Counted from the stretch's first letter, positions 1 to 11,071 are shown. The stretch is DNA of 64,000 bases from Colocasia esculenta (GCA_014218235.1 CM024760.1:67148961-67212960); one strand, 5' to 3'. Numbers and translations: made by a program. Notes: generated by a model not told the origin, from the sequence alone.

Positions 1-1132
1 CTTTGCTTTCACCAATTTGGCCGAATTGTAAGGTGACAAATATCGTTGAACATTATTTGACGCCACTCACATAAACAACTGGTCAATGAAAACGTATGAA
101 TAATTAATACAGTACAAAAAGAATGATTATCATGATAATAGTAATTAATCAAAATTCAACTTTCTTTATAATTATAAATCTGCAATACAGCTGCTACAAT
201 TAAAACAGCTAGCGATCAACGGTCAATGCAAGCCGGTGTGAAACAAAAACAAACATTACTGCTGTTAAAAGCATGATGAAATATTAGCATTACACTAGTC
301 CACATTCAATAAATAAGTAAATGTCGCTAGAGAAAAGGAGGAAAAGGAAAACGATATGGAGTATTAATTACATAACATTTTTGTACTTAAAGATTTCAAA
401 TTGCACGGGCAAGCTATCTGCAATTGGCTTTTCAGTTCCTATAACTTGATTATTCAACTTTCGTACCCAAAAAGGTTTAACTTTAATTTCTTTAGAAACA
501 CCTCCGAGCTGTGTGAAACTCTGACCCTGGAGCCAGTGCGTTTGCTCATATATAGCATCCATTGATTTATCTTCCAAATAGAATACTCCAGCTTGTAGAA
601 AACATCCACCTTAAAATTTAACCTCAACCAGCCTTCTTCAGGTGCTTGCCAAGAAATCCATTCCCTGACTATATGATCTAGCGATCTGTTTGGATCATTG
701 AAGCACAATTCCTACATTTAGATAATCTCAGGCTATCACCGGTGAGGTCACTGCCCGGCCATATGGCATCACCTAGTGTTGTGTGTGGGCACGCTTTGGA
801 AAGTTTTGATAAGTTCTTCAAAGCTAAGCTATGGCATTACCGACTGTCTTATTCTCTCTCTTTTGGTTTGATGAGGTAAGCTATGAGGGTGATAACTTTT
901 ATCAGAGGTGAGAGGATAAGATAAAGTTATCACTTTTTTATTTGAGTTTAACATAGATTAGTTATGGTTAATCTATTTCAATTTTCAAATCACTTTTCAA
1001 CTTATCAAGAGTCATAAAATGGGGAATATCTCTCCTTATCTATTTGTTGAAGAGGGCCTTGAGAGTAGCGTTTGTTTTCGGGAGAATTAATTAATAGAGA
1101 ATAAACTTGTTTAAAATGTAAATAAGGAGATG
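1..1132. other. AT-rich flank, no recognised gene
   Basis: This stretch precedes the first LTR. Base composition is AT-rich, with no LTR termini, tandem repeats or long open frames. Bases 720-1132 hold only short frames and look non-coding. The single possible exception is the weak minus-strand coding fragment at 368-708. It is the only part of the window that may be non-transposon sequence. Confidence 0.4.
368..708 (-). other. possible coding fragment, unidentified
   Basis: Two overlapping minus-strand frames, 454-708 (84 codons) and 368-577 (69 codons), have protein-like composition but no domain I recognise. The upstream frame contains WISWQAPEEGWLRLNF. Its W..P..GW.(K/R).N spacing vaguely recalls the start of plant RNase H-like domains left by non-LTR elements. 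The downstream frame ends FEIFKYKNVM and stop. They could be a degraded exon pair, a terminal exon of a host gene, or chance. I assign no function. Confidence 0.18.
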
Positions 1133-1986
1133 TGTGGTGGCCATTTCTAGCCTTCTAGGCCCATAGGCCCATCATGACCCAGCCAGGTAGAAAGGCTATG
1201 GCCGTCGAGCCACGTGTCCTCAGATTCAGCTATAGACTTTCGAACACGCTTCAGCCATCAAAATGCCTAAGGGTCTCAAAGGTGGTCTCCGTACATCGCG
1301 TAGCCTGCTCAAGTAAGACACACTCTGCCGAGCAGACCAGACAACCTCCACGGCCATGGTGTCCAAGCACCGGACATCGCGCAGCCGTGTCAAGCACCGA
1401 ACAAGCTACCTCAGTGACTGGGCGGAGAACAGCCGCACCGAACACCGGACAACCTCGTCAAGGGCCGAGCAGGCCCAATGGCCTCTGCGCGGCACCTCCA
1501 TGGCCCGTGGCTCTAAGCGACTCTTCACCTACCGTGTCAATCAATACAACGGTCCAACACACCACCCCACGAGCTGGGGCATTAAAGGTGTAGAATCTCA
1601 ATAGGCATCTCAACGGACAGCCTTCACTCTGGGAATCTCAACTGACTTGCCTCTTCAATCATCATTGAAGAAGGACGTTTCCAGACCCTTCGTATTCCTC
1701 GTCTATATAAGGAACATGTAACCTTCATGCAGAGGTACGTGACCTTCCTCCCACATACTCGCCCACACGCGAATCCACACACCAAGGAACCTTCCATTCC
1801 TGCCTCCTTTGCAGTCCATCCTGACTTAGGCATCGGAGGGTTCCCCCATTTCTTCAACCGGGCCCCCTTGATCTCTTTGGGTTTTGCAGGCCTTCGTCCG
1901 CACTGGCGACATCTCCTCCTCCCTCTCTCTCTCATTCTCAGTGGAGGCCCGTCAGACCCACTTCTAAGCAGAGGAACGCCTCCACA
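1133..1986 (+). repeat. 5' LTR of TAT-1
   Basis: The left end TGTGGTGGC and right end GCCTCCACA form an imperfect terminal inverted repeat, and the right end lies four bases before the primer binding site. Length is about 854 bp. A TATA box sits at 1702-1711. The left boundary could be 1131 instead (TGTGTGG). No second copy exists in the window, so the ends rest on TG...CA and PBS position only. Confidence 0.7.
1702..1711 (+). promoter_or_regulatory. TATA box in TAT-1 LTR
   Basis: TCTATATAAG lies about 280 bp before the LTR end, the expected place for the U3/R promoter of this LTR. Confidence 0.6.
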
Positions 1987-1990
1987 TTTT

Positions 1991-2008
1991 TGGCGCCGTC
2001 TGTGGGAA
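1991..2008 (+). other. primer binding site of TAT-1
   Basis: TGGCGCCGTCTGTGGGAA is identical to the site in TAT-3 (19838-19855). From memory it matches the tRNA-Arg-type PBS reported for Tat/Ogre elements; the tRNA assignment should be checked by alignment. Confidence 0.8.
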
Positions 2009-2020
2009 ACGACGAATGTC

Positions 2021-2539
2021 ATGGCTTGCAGACGATCCCCTCATCAGAACCACAGGAGTCGGGCGACGCGATCATGCCAGTCGCATGAAGAGTCGCGCGA
2101 CCAAGCCCCTCTCGCCGACGACCACACTGTCCCTGCCGATGTGGCCACCATTGTTCCTGTGATTGAAACCCCAGTTTTGGCCCAGGAAGTAGGCGAACTC
2201 CGAGGGCAACCACAACAATTGATGGGAGTCTGTCAAGGACTCCAGGCGCAGTTGCCGAGGCAACCAGTCCCAACTGCTCTTCCCCAATCGGAGCAACAAG
2301 CGGAGTCTTCCCAACGACAACCACAGCTCCCTCTGTACGACAGGAGCGCCACGAGGAGTCTCCCCGACGTTTGCGATGTGTGGCCTCGGCTCGCCACACA
2401 CCTGGACGTGTTCGTGTGGTCGGACGATGAGCTGCCTGGCATCCCTCCGGAGTTGATGACTTACCACCTTAACCTAGATCCGAGGTGCCACTTATCCAGC
2501 AGAGGCAGAGACCTGTCAACCGAGAGCGGCAGATCGTGA
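2021..2539 (+). pseudogene. TAT-1 gag N-terminus fused to start of RT
   Basis: The ATG at 2021 is 13 bases after the PBS and starts a basic, proline- and glutamine-rich protein, as in Tat gag N-termini. About 115 codons in, the frame runs straight into HLDVFVWSDDELPGI, which corresponds to the segment just upstream of RT (compare KKNVDVFA and the following acidic residues in TAT-3, 22180-22230). The gag core, zinc knuckle and protease are therefore missing. An internal deletion near 2360-2395 has joined the two parts in frame. The frame ends at 2539, and RT continues in another frame from about 2485. Confidence 0.65.
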
Positions 2540-3546
2540 TTTACGATCACGTCATTAAAAGCCAAACAGTAGGGCTCCTACGAGAAGCCCAATCCCCTAG
2601 ATGGATCTCCAACATGGTCCTCGTATGTAAGGCCAACGACAAATGGCACGTTTGCATGGACTACAAGGACCTCAACAAGGCAACGCCCAAGGACAACTTA
2701 CCACTGCCGCGCATCGACCAGCTGGTGGACGCGACTTCTGGGCACGAGCTTCTCTTCCTGGATGCTTACTCTGGTTATCACCAGATTAGCATGCATCCCC
2801 TGGACCAGGACGCCACGACGTTCGTAACCGATCTCGGCCTCTACTGTTTCACCAGAATGCCGTTCAGCGATGTTCGAGCAGCAGCTTGGGCATAATATGG
2901 AGGTTTACGTCAATGACATGCTGGTCAAAATGCGCCCAAGCGCCAACCACACTACCGATCTGGAGGAGACCTTCGCCAACTTAAGAAGGTACAACATGAA
3001 GCTCAGTCCAGCCACATGCACGTTCGGAGTGTGCTCGGGGAAATTCCTCGGCTTCCTCATCTCCAAACAAGGAATAGAGTCCAACCTCGAGGAGATCCGA
3101 GCAATCCTTGAAATGAGCAGCCCGAAGACAGTATGTGACGTCCAACGGCTTACTGGACGCCTTACGGCCCTCAATCGCTTCATGTCCCGAGCAGCGGAGA
3201 GAAGTTTTAACTTCTTCAAGTTGCTGCGAGTCCCCAAAGGTGCCTCACCGCAAGAGGGGAAAGTACGGTGGACCGAGGAATGCGAAGTGGCCTTCACCGA
3301 GCTAAAAGCATATCTCGCTGCTCCGCCAATTCTCTCAAAGCCGGTGCTCGGAGAATAACTGTTCGTGTATCTATCAATCACCGAACACTCCATCAGCACG
3401 GTATTGGTCCGAGAAGAAGTGACAGTGCAACACCCTGTCTACTATGTAAGTAGAGTACTCCAAGAGGCTGAAAGAATATATCCCCAAGCAGAGAAGCTTG
3501 CTCTGGTGCTCGTCACGGCTGCGTGGAAGCTCAGGCCGTATTTCTA
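2485..3546 (+). pseudogene. TAT-1 reverse transcriptase and first RNase H region
   Basis: RT block 1 reads SPRWISNMVLVCKANDKW, followed by MDYKDLNKATPKDNLPLPRID and LDAYSGYHQI. At about 2865 the frame shifts and roughly 15 codons after RMPF are missing, the block containing the FGL.NAGATYQR segment in TAT-2 and TAT-3. The second frame starts MFEQQLGHNMEVYVNDML. The catalytic YVDD/YIDD box is YVND here, so the second catalytic aspartate is lost. The thumb region and the degenerate gypsy RNase H follow (YYVSRVLQEAERIYPQAEK), broken by a stop near 3357 and another after RPYF at 3546. Nonfunctional. Confidence 0.85.
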
Positions 3547-3580
3547 GACCCATCCGATCTTAGTGCAAACTGACTAGCCG

Positions 3581-4156
3581 TTGAAGCTTATTCTACAGCA
3601 CCTAGAGGCTTCCGGAAGGCTCATCAAATGGGCTATTGAGCTCGGGGAGTTTGACATCAGCTACAGACCAAGAATGCCTATTAAGGCACAGGCTCTAGCA
3701 GACTTTGTGGCAGAATACACCCTTCCGACTGAGAAGGACCCCCCATTGGCAGACGAACCTCCATGGGAGCTCTACATCGATGGGTCATCTTGCGTCACCG
3801 GAAGCGGCATAGGGCTAGTCCTTACCTCCCCGGAGGGTTTGGAATTCCAGTACACCCTCAGGTTTCGCTTTGCCACGTCCAATAATGCAGCTGAGTACGA
3901 AGCACTTCTGTCCAGAATCAGGATGGCAAAGCACCTCGGAGCGATCCGGCTACAGGCCTTCAGCGACTCCAAACTGGTCGCCAGACAAGTTAACGGACAG
4001 TTCGAAGCAAGGGAACCCTGCATGGAGCAGTACCTTCAACAAGTCAAGCGCTAGGCAGAGGGCCTCCTCTACTTTGAAGTCGTGCATGTTCCACGAGAGC
4101 AGAACGTGCTAGCTGATGCACTCACCAGACTAGCATCTTTAGGTGACATCACCCCT
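3581..4156 (+). pseudogene. TAT-1 second (archaeal-type) RNase H
   Basis: This is the additional RNase H domain typical of Tat elements. Visible catalytic positions are D in LYIDGSS, E in NNAAEYEAL, D in FSDSKLV and D in LADALTRLAS. Upstream, LIKWAIELGEFDISYRPR is the usual connection from the first RNase H region. A stop lies near 4052, between the third and fourth motifs, and the domain continues in another frame from 4082. All four acidic positions are retained, so decay here is only by stop and frameshift. Confidence 0.8.
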
Positions 4157-4189
4157 TCTCGCTTTGTGTTCATCGAAGAGCTCACCTTG

Positions 4190-5482
4190 TCAAGCACCGA
4201 GGTAGATGTAGCGGCCATCGAGACCAACCAACCAGCTCCGAGCTGGAAGGATCCACTCTTGGCCTATCTACTTCGAGGAGAACCCCCTCCCGACAAAGCT
4301 GAAGCCCGAAGGATCAGGCTGCGCTGCCAAAAGTTGACCATCGTCGAAGGCCAGTTATACCGATGTTCCCTCTCAAGACCCTTCTTACGGTGCCTTAGTC
4401 CTTCCAAGGCGGCACCGGCTATCGAAGAGGTTCACGAGGGTCCATGCGGGAGCCACCTGAGTGGAAGAACTTTGGTGTGCAGCATCCTCCGAGCAGGATT
4501 CTGGTGGCCTTCTCTATAAAAGGACTGCATGTCCTACGCAAAGAAGTGCCCAGAGTGCCAAAAGTTTGGGCAGCTCATCCGCCTGCCTGCCGAGCAGCTG
4601 CACACTGTCTTCGACCTGCGCCCTTTTGCTCAGTGGAGGATCGACATCATGGGACCGTTCCCAGAAGCTCAAGGGCAGAAGAAGTTCCTACTCGTCGCCA
4701 TTGACTACTTCACCAAGTGGATTGAGGCCGAACCAGTATCCACCATCACCGACCAGGCAGTATGGAAGTTCGTATGGAAAAGCATCCTCTGCTAGTTTGG
4801 TGTCCTGAAGGTGATCACTTCCGATAATGGGAAGCAGTTAGACAACACCTTCTTCAAACAGAAGTGCTCGGAGCTCAACATCTACAACCACTTCACTTCG
4901 GTTGCACATCCCTAGGCTAATAGTCTGGTCGAAAATGCCAACCGAACACTGCTGCACGGGATACGCACAAGAGTGGAAGCCGCTGGAGGATCATGGATCG
5001 AGGATCTCCCCAACGTGCTATGGTGCCATCGAACAACTGCTCGGGTGACCACCGGAGAGACACCCTTCCACTTGGCCTATGGCACAGAAGCCGTTGTACC
5101 TCTGGAAGTTGCACTCCCTACAATCTGAACAGCCCACTTCCACGAAGCATCCAACAACCACGCACTGAGGGAGAACCTAGACATGCTCGGTTAATGCTAG
5201 AGCGATGCTAGCATCAGGATAGTCTCCTATCAGCAACGGCTCACGTAGTACTACAACTCTAGAGTCTGTGAGCAGCGCTTCTTCGATGGTGGCCTTGTTC
5301 TGCACCATTGCTCTACATCAGACCCCCAGAGAGCAACCGACAAACTCACCCCGAGATGGGAAGGACCTTATAGGGTCATTCAGGTTCTCAGAAAAGGTTC
5401 CTATAAGCTATCTACCCTTAGCGGTGAAACTATACCGAGAACCTGGCATGTATCCAATTTAAAGGTCTATTATTTATAAAGG
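4190..5482 (+). pseudogene. TAT-1 integrase
   Basis: The HHCC zinc finger is visible (VHEGPCGSH, then CPECQKFGQ, split by a stop after WWPSL). The catalytic core shows D in WRIDIMGPF, D in TSDNGKQ and E in VENANR. Stops interrupt it after ILC (4793-4795) and after VAHP (about 4914, probably CAG to TAG), and more frameshifts follow. The C-terminal GPY/F-like tail is recognisable at about 5339-5482 (PRWEGPYRVIQVL, then TIPRTWHVSNLKVYY). Integrase would insert element cDNA into the genome; this copy cannot be translated. Confidence 0.85.
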
Positions 5483-5519
5483 CCCTTCTATTCGACATTC
5501 TACTTCTCTTTTTCCTGTT

Positions 5520-5690
5520 CTACCGGTTTGAGTAAAGGGCATTCGGTACAACCCCTGGCCATAAGCTCTTCAGCTCGGATGGCCTGCGCGGCACCTGTCT
5601 TAAGCCAGAGGTGTTTGGGACAACCCCTAGCTAAGAGCTCTTCAGCTCAGAACGCCTGCACGGTACCCACAAACCTCTAGACCGACGAAT
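5520..5690 (+). repeat. two-unit imperfect tandem repeat after TAT-1 integrase
   Basis: A unit of roughly 90-100 bp occurs twice. Shared blocks are ACAACCCCT, followed by GAGCTCTTCAGCTC or AAGCTCTTCAGCTC, then GCCTGC.CGG.ACC. Tat elements commonly carry tandem repeats in this 3' untranslated position; TAT-2 has a longer array in the equivalent place. Confidence 0.6.
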
Positions 5691-5758
5691 TCCGATTCGA
5701 ACAGAACATGACAAGGAAAAAGATAGAATTTCATTTTAACGAAAATGTACATAGGCTG

Positions 5759-6701
5759 CTAAGGCCGATTACAAAAAAAGAGGAAAATGATACATGAGGT
5801 CAGGAGCTTGGTCGGAGGGCCCGACATCCTCACCGCCAAGAGGCATCCGTCCTGCCTGGAAACTGGCAAAACAGACCCTGTCCAAGCGGGGGTCTTGGGT
5901 TGGCGGCGGCACTCTCGAAGGGCGGCCTCGAAAGCTTCATGAGCGTAATCAAAGGTGGCTAGCCACTGTCCACAGTCATCACCGACCTCGAGCCCAACCT
6001 TGTAGCAGGCCACGCCATATTACTCCAGATCCTTCTGAAACTCTGGCCCGGCCTTGTACTCGGAAACACCTCGAGCCTTGGCATCGTGGAGGACTCTGAC
6101 CAAGGCAGCCTTCTCTACCCTCACGATGGCCAGCTCCCGCTCAGTGACCTTCAGCGTGGCTCGGAGGTCGTCATTCTCTTTTCACCGCTCGGCCTCCTGA
6201 CCGCCGTGCTGTTCCTTGTGCTCCGCCGTGAACGAAGAGTTCGGCATCCCACAGATGTCATTGGTACTGTGCCTGCGACGCCATCCGCAGGAGCGTCTCC
6301 ACCGACCGGGTGATGCTTCCAGCTAGCTCCTCGGCGTCGAGCTCAGCATCCTCAGAGGGGCTCCCCTCTAACGGGTCCCCCTCTTCCCTCTCTGGGGTTT
6401 CCTCCAAGCTTGCCCCCTGAAAATGCATGAGCACTTCTAATTGCTCAGCAAAGGGGCAAGGAGGTAAACACCTAGAGGAGGATCCCTCTTGAAGACGCTC
6501 CAAGGTGGCCTCCATGTGTGCTGCTGTGGGCGGCGCCGGGACTCTCGATGCGAACACCCGAGCTGGTATCGCGTGGTCCTCGTCTGATCCTCCCGTCCCA
6601 CTGAGCGCCTCAGCGATCTGCTTAGGGACAACAACTGGTCCTGCAGCCACCTGATCGATGCCCGCGCGCACCTCCGTTGTCTCTGCGATCACGGTGTTCA
6701 C
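5759..6701 (-). pseudogene. TAT-1 antisense extra ORF
   Basis: This frame lies on the strand opposite to TAT-1 gag-pol, between integrase and the missing 3' LTR, as antisense ORFs do in Tat elements. The ORF at 6701-6258 (147 codons) is acidic near its C-terminus (EETPEREEGDPLEG). After frameshifts, a C-terminal part at 6013-5759 reads DYAHEAFEAALRECRR and ends in NRP. No catalytic motif is visible. It is probably the C-terminal part of a protein like that at 14029-15843, but the sequence similarity is not obvious by eye. ATH-1 has inserted just 5' of its first methionine. Confidence 0.5.
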
Positions 6702-6711
6702 CGTAGATACC

Positions 6712-8208
6712 TGATAATTACATAATTGTTATAAATAATTATGTAATTATATTGACAAATAATTGATGATTTCATAAATTTCTATTATCATTTGATTACA
6801 TGTGCGATAATTGATTAAATATCTTTTGTGTTGTGTTTGCAGGATTAATGGGCCAAGAAATGAAGTTTCAAATGGGCCAATGGATTTAATTGGATCAAGA
6901 GAAAATAATGACAGATTCTAATTATAAAATCTTCCCTCTCTCTCTTTCTTTTCAATTTTTAAAAACTCCCTCTCATTTTTAAAATCCCCTCTTCTATTTT
7001 CCAAAAATCCCTCCCCTTTAATCTCTCCTCTTTCCTCTCTTCTCTCCATCTATTTTAAAAAGATATCTATCTCATTCCCATCTATCTTCTCTCTCTCTCG
7101 GATTCCCTTGGCCGGCAACTCTCTCTCTTTCCCCCGCAACTCTCTTTCCATTTCCTCCGATCTCTTCCTCCCCCTCTCCTGCTCTTCTTCCCCTTCTTCT
7201 TATTCCCCATCTGCTCTCTCCCTCTCTTTCCTCTGTCTCTTCCTCTCTCTCTCTCTCGGGTGCACAGGACCCACCGGCTACCCGCGTTCGAGCCCCCCTC
7301 CGCGAGCACCAGCACCACGCCCTGCCAGCAGCTGCCCCGGGGACTTGGCCGCCCGCCCTTGTGCCTGCCTGCCTCGCCGCCACGCGCTCGCGCGCCTGGC
7401 CGCTCGCACCCGCACGCCTGCCGCATGCCCGCCCCGCGCACGCCCGAGCGCGCCTGCCCGTGCCTGCCCGCGTAGCCCCAGCCGTCCTCGTGCCTACCTG
7501 CCTCGCCTGCCGCACCCGCCTGCAGCGCCCGCACGCCTGTAGTGTGCGCCTGCCACGCTGCCTCCCTCTCTCCTCTCTACGTGCATGCATGCACGTAGAG
7601 AAGGAGGCAGGTCGCCCCCCTCTCTCTCCTCTCGCTCGCCTCTCTTCTCGTCTCTCCTGAACTGTTCTCTCTCTCTCGTCTCTCCTGTAACTGTTCTCTC
7701 TCTCTCATTCTCTCTTTAATTTTTAGATGCTCTTGTTTATTATATACATGGATTGAACATTTTGATTATTTAATTAAGTTTAGTGGAACTTGTTATTCTC
7801 CTCCCTCTTCCTATTCGATCTCCTCTTGCATCTCCATCTTTTATATCTTGCCTCTTTTAATTTGTTTTGTTGTTAGTGTGTTTACGTAGAGTCTTTTGTA
7901 GGTAATAGTTTATTAGTTATCTTCTTTCCCCTCTCTCCACTCATTATATGTATCCCTCTCTCAACTTTAATTTTAATTTTGAGTAATTAGATTAGATTTA
8001 TGGTTGATCAAATTAGTCTTAGAAGTTAGTTTAAAATTCTCAACATACTTTTCTAATAAAAGAAACTCAAGGTTTCAAAGTTAATAATCTTTTTTCTCGT
8101 GGATTCAACTCGGTTTCATCACTTAACTATTGTTAAAAATATTTTGTGCAAGTCGATAATTTTTAAGATTGTTAGCCACATGTTTAACGACGCATTTGTG
8201 GGCTATCA
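6712..8208 (+). repeat. 5' LTR of ATH-1
   Basis: Starts TGATAATTAC and ends GGCTATCA (TGATA/TATCA inverted ends), five bases before the PBS; about 1497 bp. It contains a pyrimidine-rich tract (about 6935-7260), a GC-rich block (about 7260-7560), a 28-bp palindrome and further CT-rich runs to 7710. Long ORFs on both strands in the GC-rich block are compositional. Confidence 0.8.
7574..7601. other. 28-bp perfect palindrome with RY core
   Basis: The sequence reads identically on both strands over 28 bases. The centre is GTGCATGCATGCAC, and the arms extend outward through CTAC/GTAG to TCTC/GAGA. Partial pairing continues about five bases farther with one bulged base. CATGCATG is the RY element bound by plant B3 factors, and ACGTG flanks it on both sides. 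Confidence 0.85.
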
Positions 8209-8213
8209 ATTTT

Positions 8214-8231
8214 TGGCGCCGTTGCCGGGGA
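8214..8231 (+). other. primer binding site of ATH-1
   Basis: TGGCGCCGTTGCCGGGGA is complementary to the 3' end of plant tRNA-Asp, the primer known for Athila elements. It starts six bases after the LTR end. Confidence 0.9.
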
Positions 8232-9404
8232 ATTAGATTTTTAGGTTTGATAATTTTGAGTTTCTTTTGTACACACATTCTAACATTTTTTTTTGCATTG
8301 ACAAAAAAAATGCTGGAACGCTTGGAAAATCGCAGAAAAAAAATTTGTGCAGAAAATTGTCGCTGAAAGCAGGATCTGTAGGTAAAATGTTTTGCTTTGG
8401 AAAAAAATCCGCAAATTGCAGGAAAAATCTGAAAAAAAAGGTAAGTTGATGTGAGTTTCCTTCTCTCTCTCATTCTTTAGATTTGTTTTAATTTCCAAAA
8501 GAACGAGGGATTGCTTTGGAGGTAAGTACCCTTAAAACCCTCTTGATTGAGTTTCCTTTTCCTAGTTGCCATGTTTAGATAATTAAAAAAAAAATCAATC
8601 ACTTGAATCCAATCAAAAGATGTCATGTCAAGATTATAAACTTTCCATCTTTAGGACATGCATCATTTAGACTTTCATCTTTAGGTATTTTCCCTTTTGA
8701 ATAGTTTCCTTTCTTGTCGAAGATTGCGGGAGGCAAGGTGAGAGTTTTGAAACTTTCTTTAAAAAGCATGATCATGCATTGCCATGTTTGCATAGAACCC
8801 CTTGCTTGATTTTGTGGTGTGCACATCATTGCTAAAATAGTTTAAGGGCAATTTCCCTAACAAGATAAGGTGGGGATTTGATCACCCTTCCTTATCCCAC
8901 AAACCACAATCTCCTGCATCTTTTGCATTCCCAAGCCTTAATAAAAATCAGTAAACATTGGCCTTAGGGTTCACACTGAGGTTTTGGTCCACTTGAGCCC
9001 ACTAATTGGTTTTAGAAACTGGTGTCTAAGGCTAGAGGTTAAAAGGCAAACGCCTAAAAGGAAAGTGGTTCTCTGATTAGGTCCCTACGAAAGTAGGGGG
9101 AGCCTCCCACTACCCCACCTCTTACCTGGCCAGTGGATATACTAATAGTAGACTTAAGTTGGTCTAGACCACTTTGTGAGAAATCTCACTTTCAAGTCTA
9201 AGATCTCTAGGTCAAATAGGGTAATTGTTTGAAAATTGTTTGTCTTTGTTAAAAAAAATTTAAATTTTTTTTAAAAATTCTCTCTCTTCTCTCATTTGGT
9301 CCTAGTGCATGTATGGTAGGAGATCACAAAGCCCTAATTTGCTAGGACCAATCCCAGAAATTGAGAGAATTCTCCATCCAAGGAAAAATCTTCTGAAAAA
9401 TCAA
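8232..9404 (+). other. ATH-1 untranslated leader
   Basis: No long open frame. Segments such as CTGGTGTCTAAGGCTAGAGG (about 9020) and the following ACCCCACCTCTTAC block also occur in the ATH-2 leader (about 39380-39520, minus strand). The leader is therefore conserved between the two elements although their LTRs differ. A short hairpin, GGGAG-C-CTCCC, lies near 9098. Confidence 0.6.
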
Positions 9405-11071
9405 ATGGCTGGAAATCAAGATAATCAAGAAATCCCCAAACAGATGAAGGTTATTTCATTCCCAATCAATATCAACCTTCATCTTGTATTAACCTTCCAC
9501 AAAATCAAGCTCTTCAATATGAAATCAAATCCAGCACTATTCAAATGCTTCCATCATTTTATGGAAATACCAATGAAGACCCTTATAAGCAATATATGAT
9601 GAATTTTGGAAATATGCTCAACTGTTAAATTCAGATTTTTTCTGATGATGCCCTCAGATTGACCCTCTTTCCATTTTCTCTAAAAGATAAGACAAAATAT
9701 TGGTTGGGCACTGTGGGGAAAACCATTAGAACTTGGGCAGAAATGAAGCAAGAATTCTTAAAGAAGTTCTACCCTATAGGCTGAACCAATACCATGCGGA
9801 GGGCTATTACTGGATTTTCACAATACTAGGGGAATGATTCATGAATCTTGGAAAGATTGAAAGAGTGTTAAGGAAATGTCCTATCATGGTCTTTCAAAAT
9901 GGCAAATAGTGCAAGTATTTTATGAAGGATTAATGAACAATATAGGTAGATGGTGGATGCATCATGTGGGGGGACGTTTATGAGCAAGAGTGAAGATGAA
10001 GCTTATGATCTCTTTGAAATGCTAAGTGAAAATTCAATTAACCATGCCTCACTTTCGTCTTATGAGAGATCTATTGGGCCATCCAAGCGGGCTGGGTTGT
10101 ATGAAGTTAGAAATCGGGCTGAATTGGAGCCCAAATTCGAGAATAATTTCATGGCCCAAAAGTGGGAGAAAGTGGATACTATGGCTCAAACTGTTGCCTC
10201 GCTGGCTCAAAAGATAGACCAAATCTTGTCTAGGACCCATCAGGATTCCTTTGGCCCATCCCCCTCAAGCCCATATGTTGGCCCAGACTCCTATCATCAG
10301 GAAGTCTGTAGCTTGTGTGCTAGTCCAACCCACCACATTAATGAATGTCCAACTACAGCTCAACTCCCTCTTTTTATCTAAGAACAAGTCCAAGAACAGG
10401 TCCAAGCAGCCCAAGGATTCCCCAAGCCCAATCTGGACCCATTCTCTAATTCATACAATCCAGGCTGGAGAAATCATCTTAATTTCTCTTGGAGAAATCC
10501 ACAAGCTCCACCTCAAAGACCAAACCCCTCCATTCCTCAAGTCTCAAAACAACCATTCCAGAACCAATTTCAGCCCCAATCTAATCCTTACAATGGCACT
10601 TATGCTAGAGGGCCTTAGGCCCAATTCTCTCAGGCAGCCCAATACCCCCCTCCTCAACCCAAACAAGTTCAGCCCACCTTTCAACAACCCCCTCAACAGA
10701 ATATTGAAGAACAATTTAATCAACTCCAACAAATCATCTTGGCCCAACAACAACAATTGCACCAACAACAACAACTCTTGGCTACAAATCAACAGACCAT
10801 GGTTAGGCTAGAAGCCCAAGTGGGCCAAATGGCTGAAACCACTATGAGAAGGGAAGTGGGCCGATTGCCTAGCCAACCTGTGGCCAACCCAAGGAAACAA
10901 CCACCGGTTTTGCTTCACAATCAGGTCTCCTACCTCAACCTGCCCAACAAGCCCAACAAGAGGCCCACAATTGGAGAATATAAAGCTATTTCAAGCTTGA
11001 GAAGTGGTAAGGTGTTAAGTGACCCACATAAGGGAAAAGAGGTTATGAATAATCCTGCTAGAAGTCTAAGA
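9405..11071 (+). pseudogene. ATH-1 gag
   Basis: The start is chosen at the ATG of MAGNQDNQEIPKQMK by comparison with ATH-2 (MKEYFIPSDYQPV). A frameshift follows at about 9447, and the gag core continues in another frame (IQMLPSFYGNTNEDPYK). LTLFPFSLKDKTKYWLG and EFLKKFYP are present with several breaks. From 9950 to 10381 the frame is open (MVDASCGGTFMSKSEDEAY) and ends after a CX2CX4HX4C zinc knuckle, CSLCASPTHHINEC. The glutamine/proline/asparagine-rich tail to about 11071 is broken by further frameshifts. Gag would form the virus-like particle; this copy is dead. Confidence 0.8.

Larger units (their letters stand above)
1133..6711 (+). mobile_element. TAT-1: decayed Tat-like Ty3/gypsy element
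   Basis: The order is 5' LTR (1133-1986), PBS (1991-2008), gag remnant, RT, two RNase H regions and integrase with GPY-type tail (to about 5482). A short tandem repeat and an antisense extra ORF (6701 down to 5759) follow. Two RNase H regions and an antisense ORF between integrase and 3' LTR are hallmarks of the Tat lineage. No 3' LTR is present: the element is cut at 6711 by ATH-1, whose LTR begins at 6712, and the rest is not in the window. Every coding domain has stops or frameshifts, so it is inactive. Confidence 0.85.

Noticed and set aside
7072..7660. Long overlapping frames on both strands in the ATH-1 LTR
   Set aside because: They lie in CT-rich and GC-rich low-complexity sequence, are Arg/Ala/Pro/Ser runs without domains, and occur on both strands at once.
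8214..8231. tRNA gene at TGGCGCC sites (also 1991, 19838, 40297)
   Set aside because: Only the 18-base complement of a tRNA 3' end is present, next to an LTR: these are primer binding sites.
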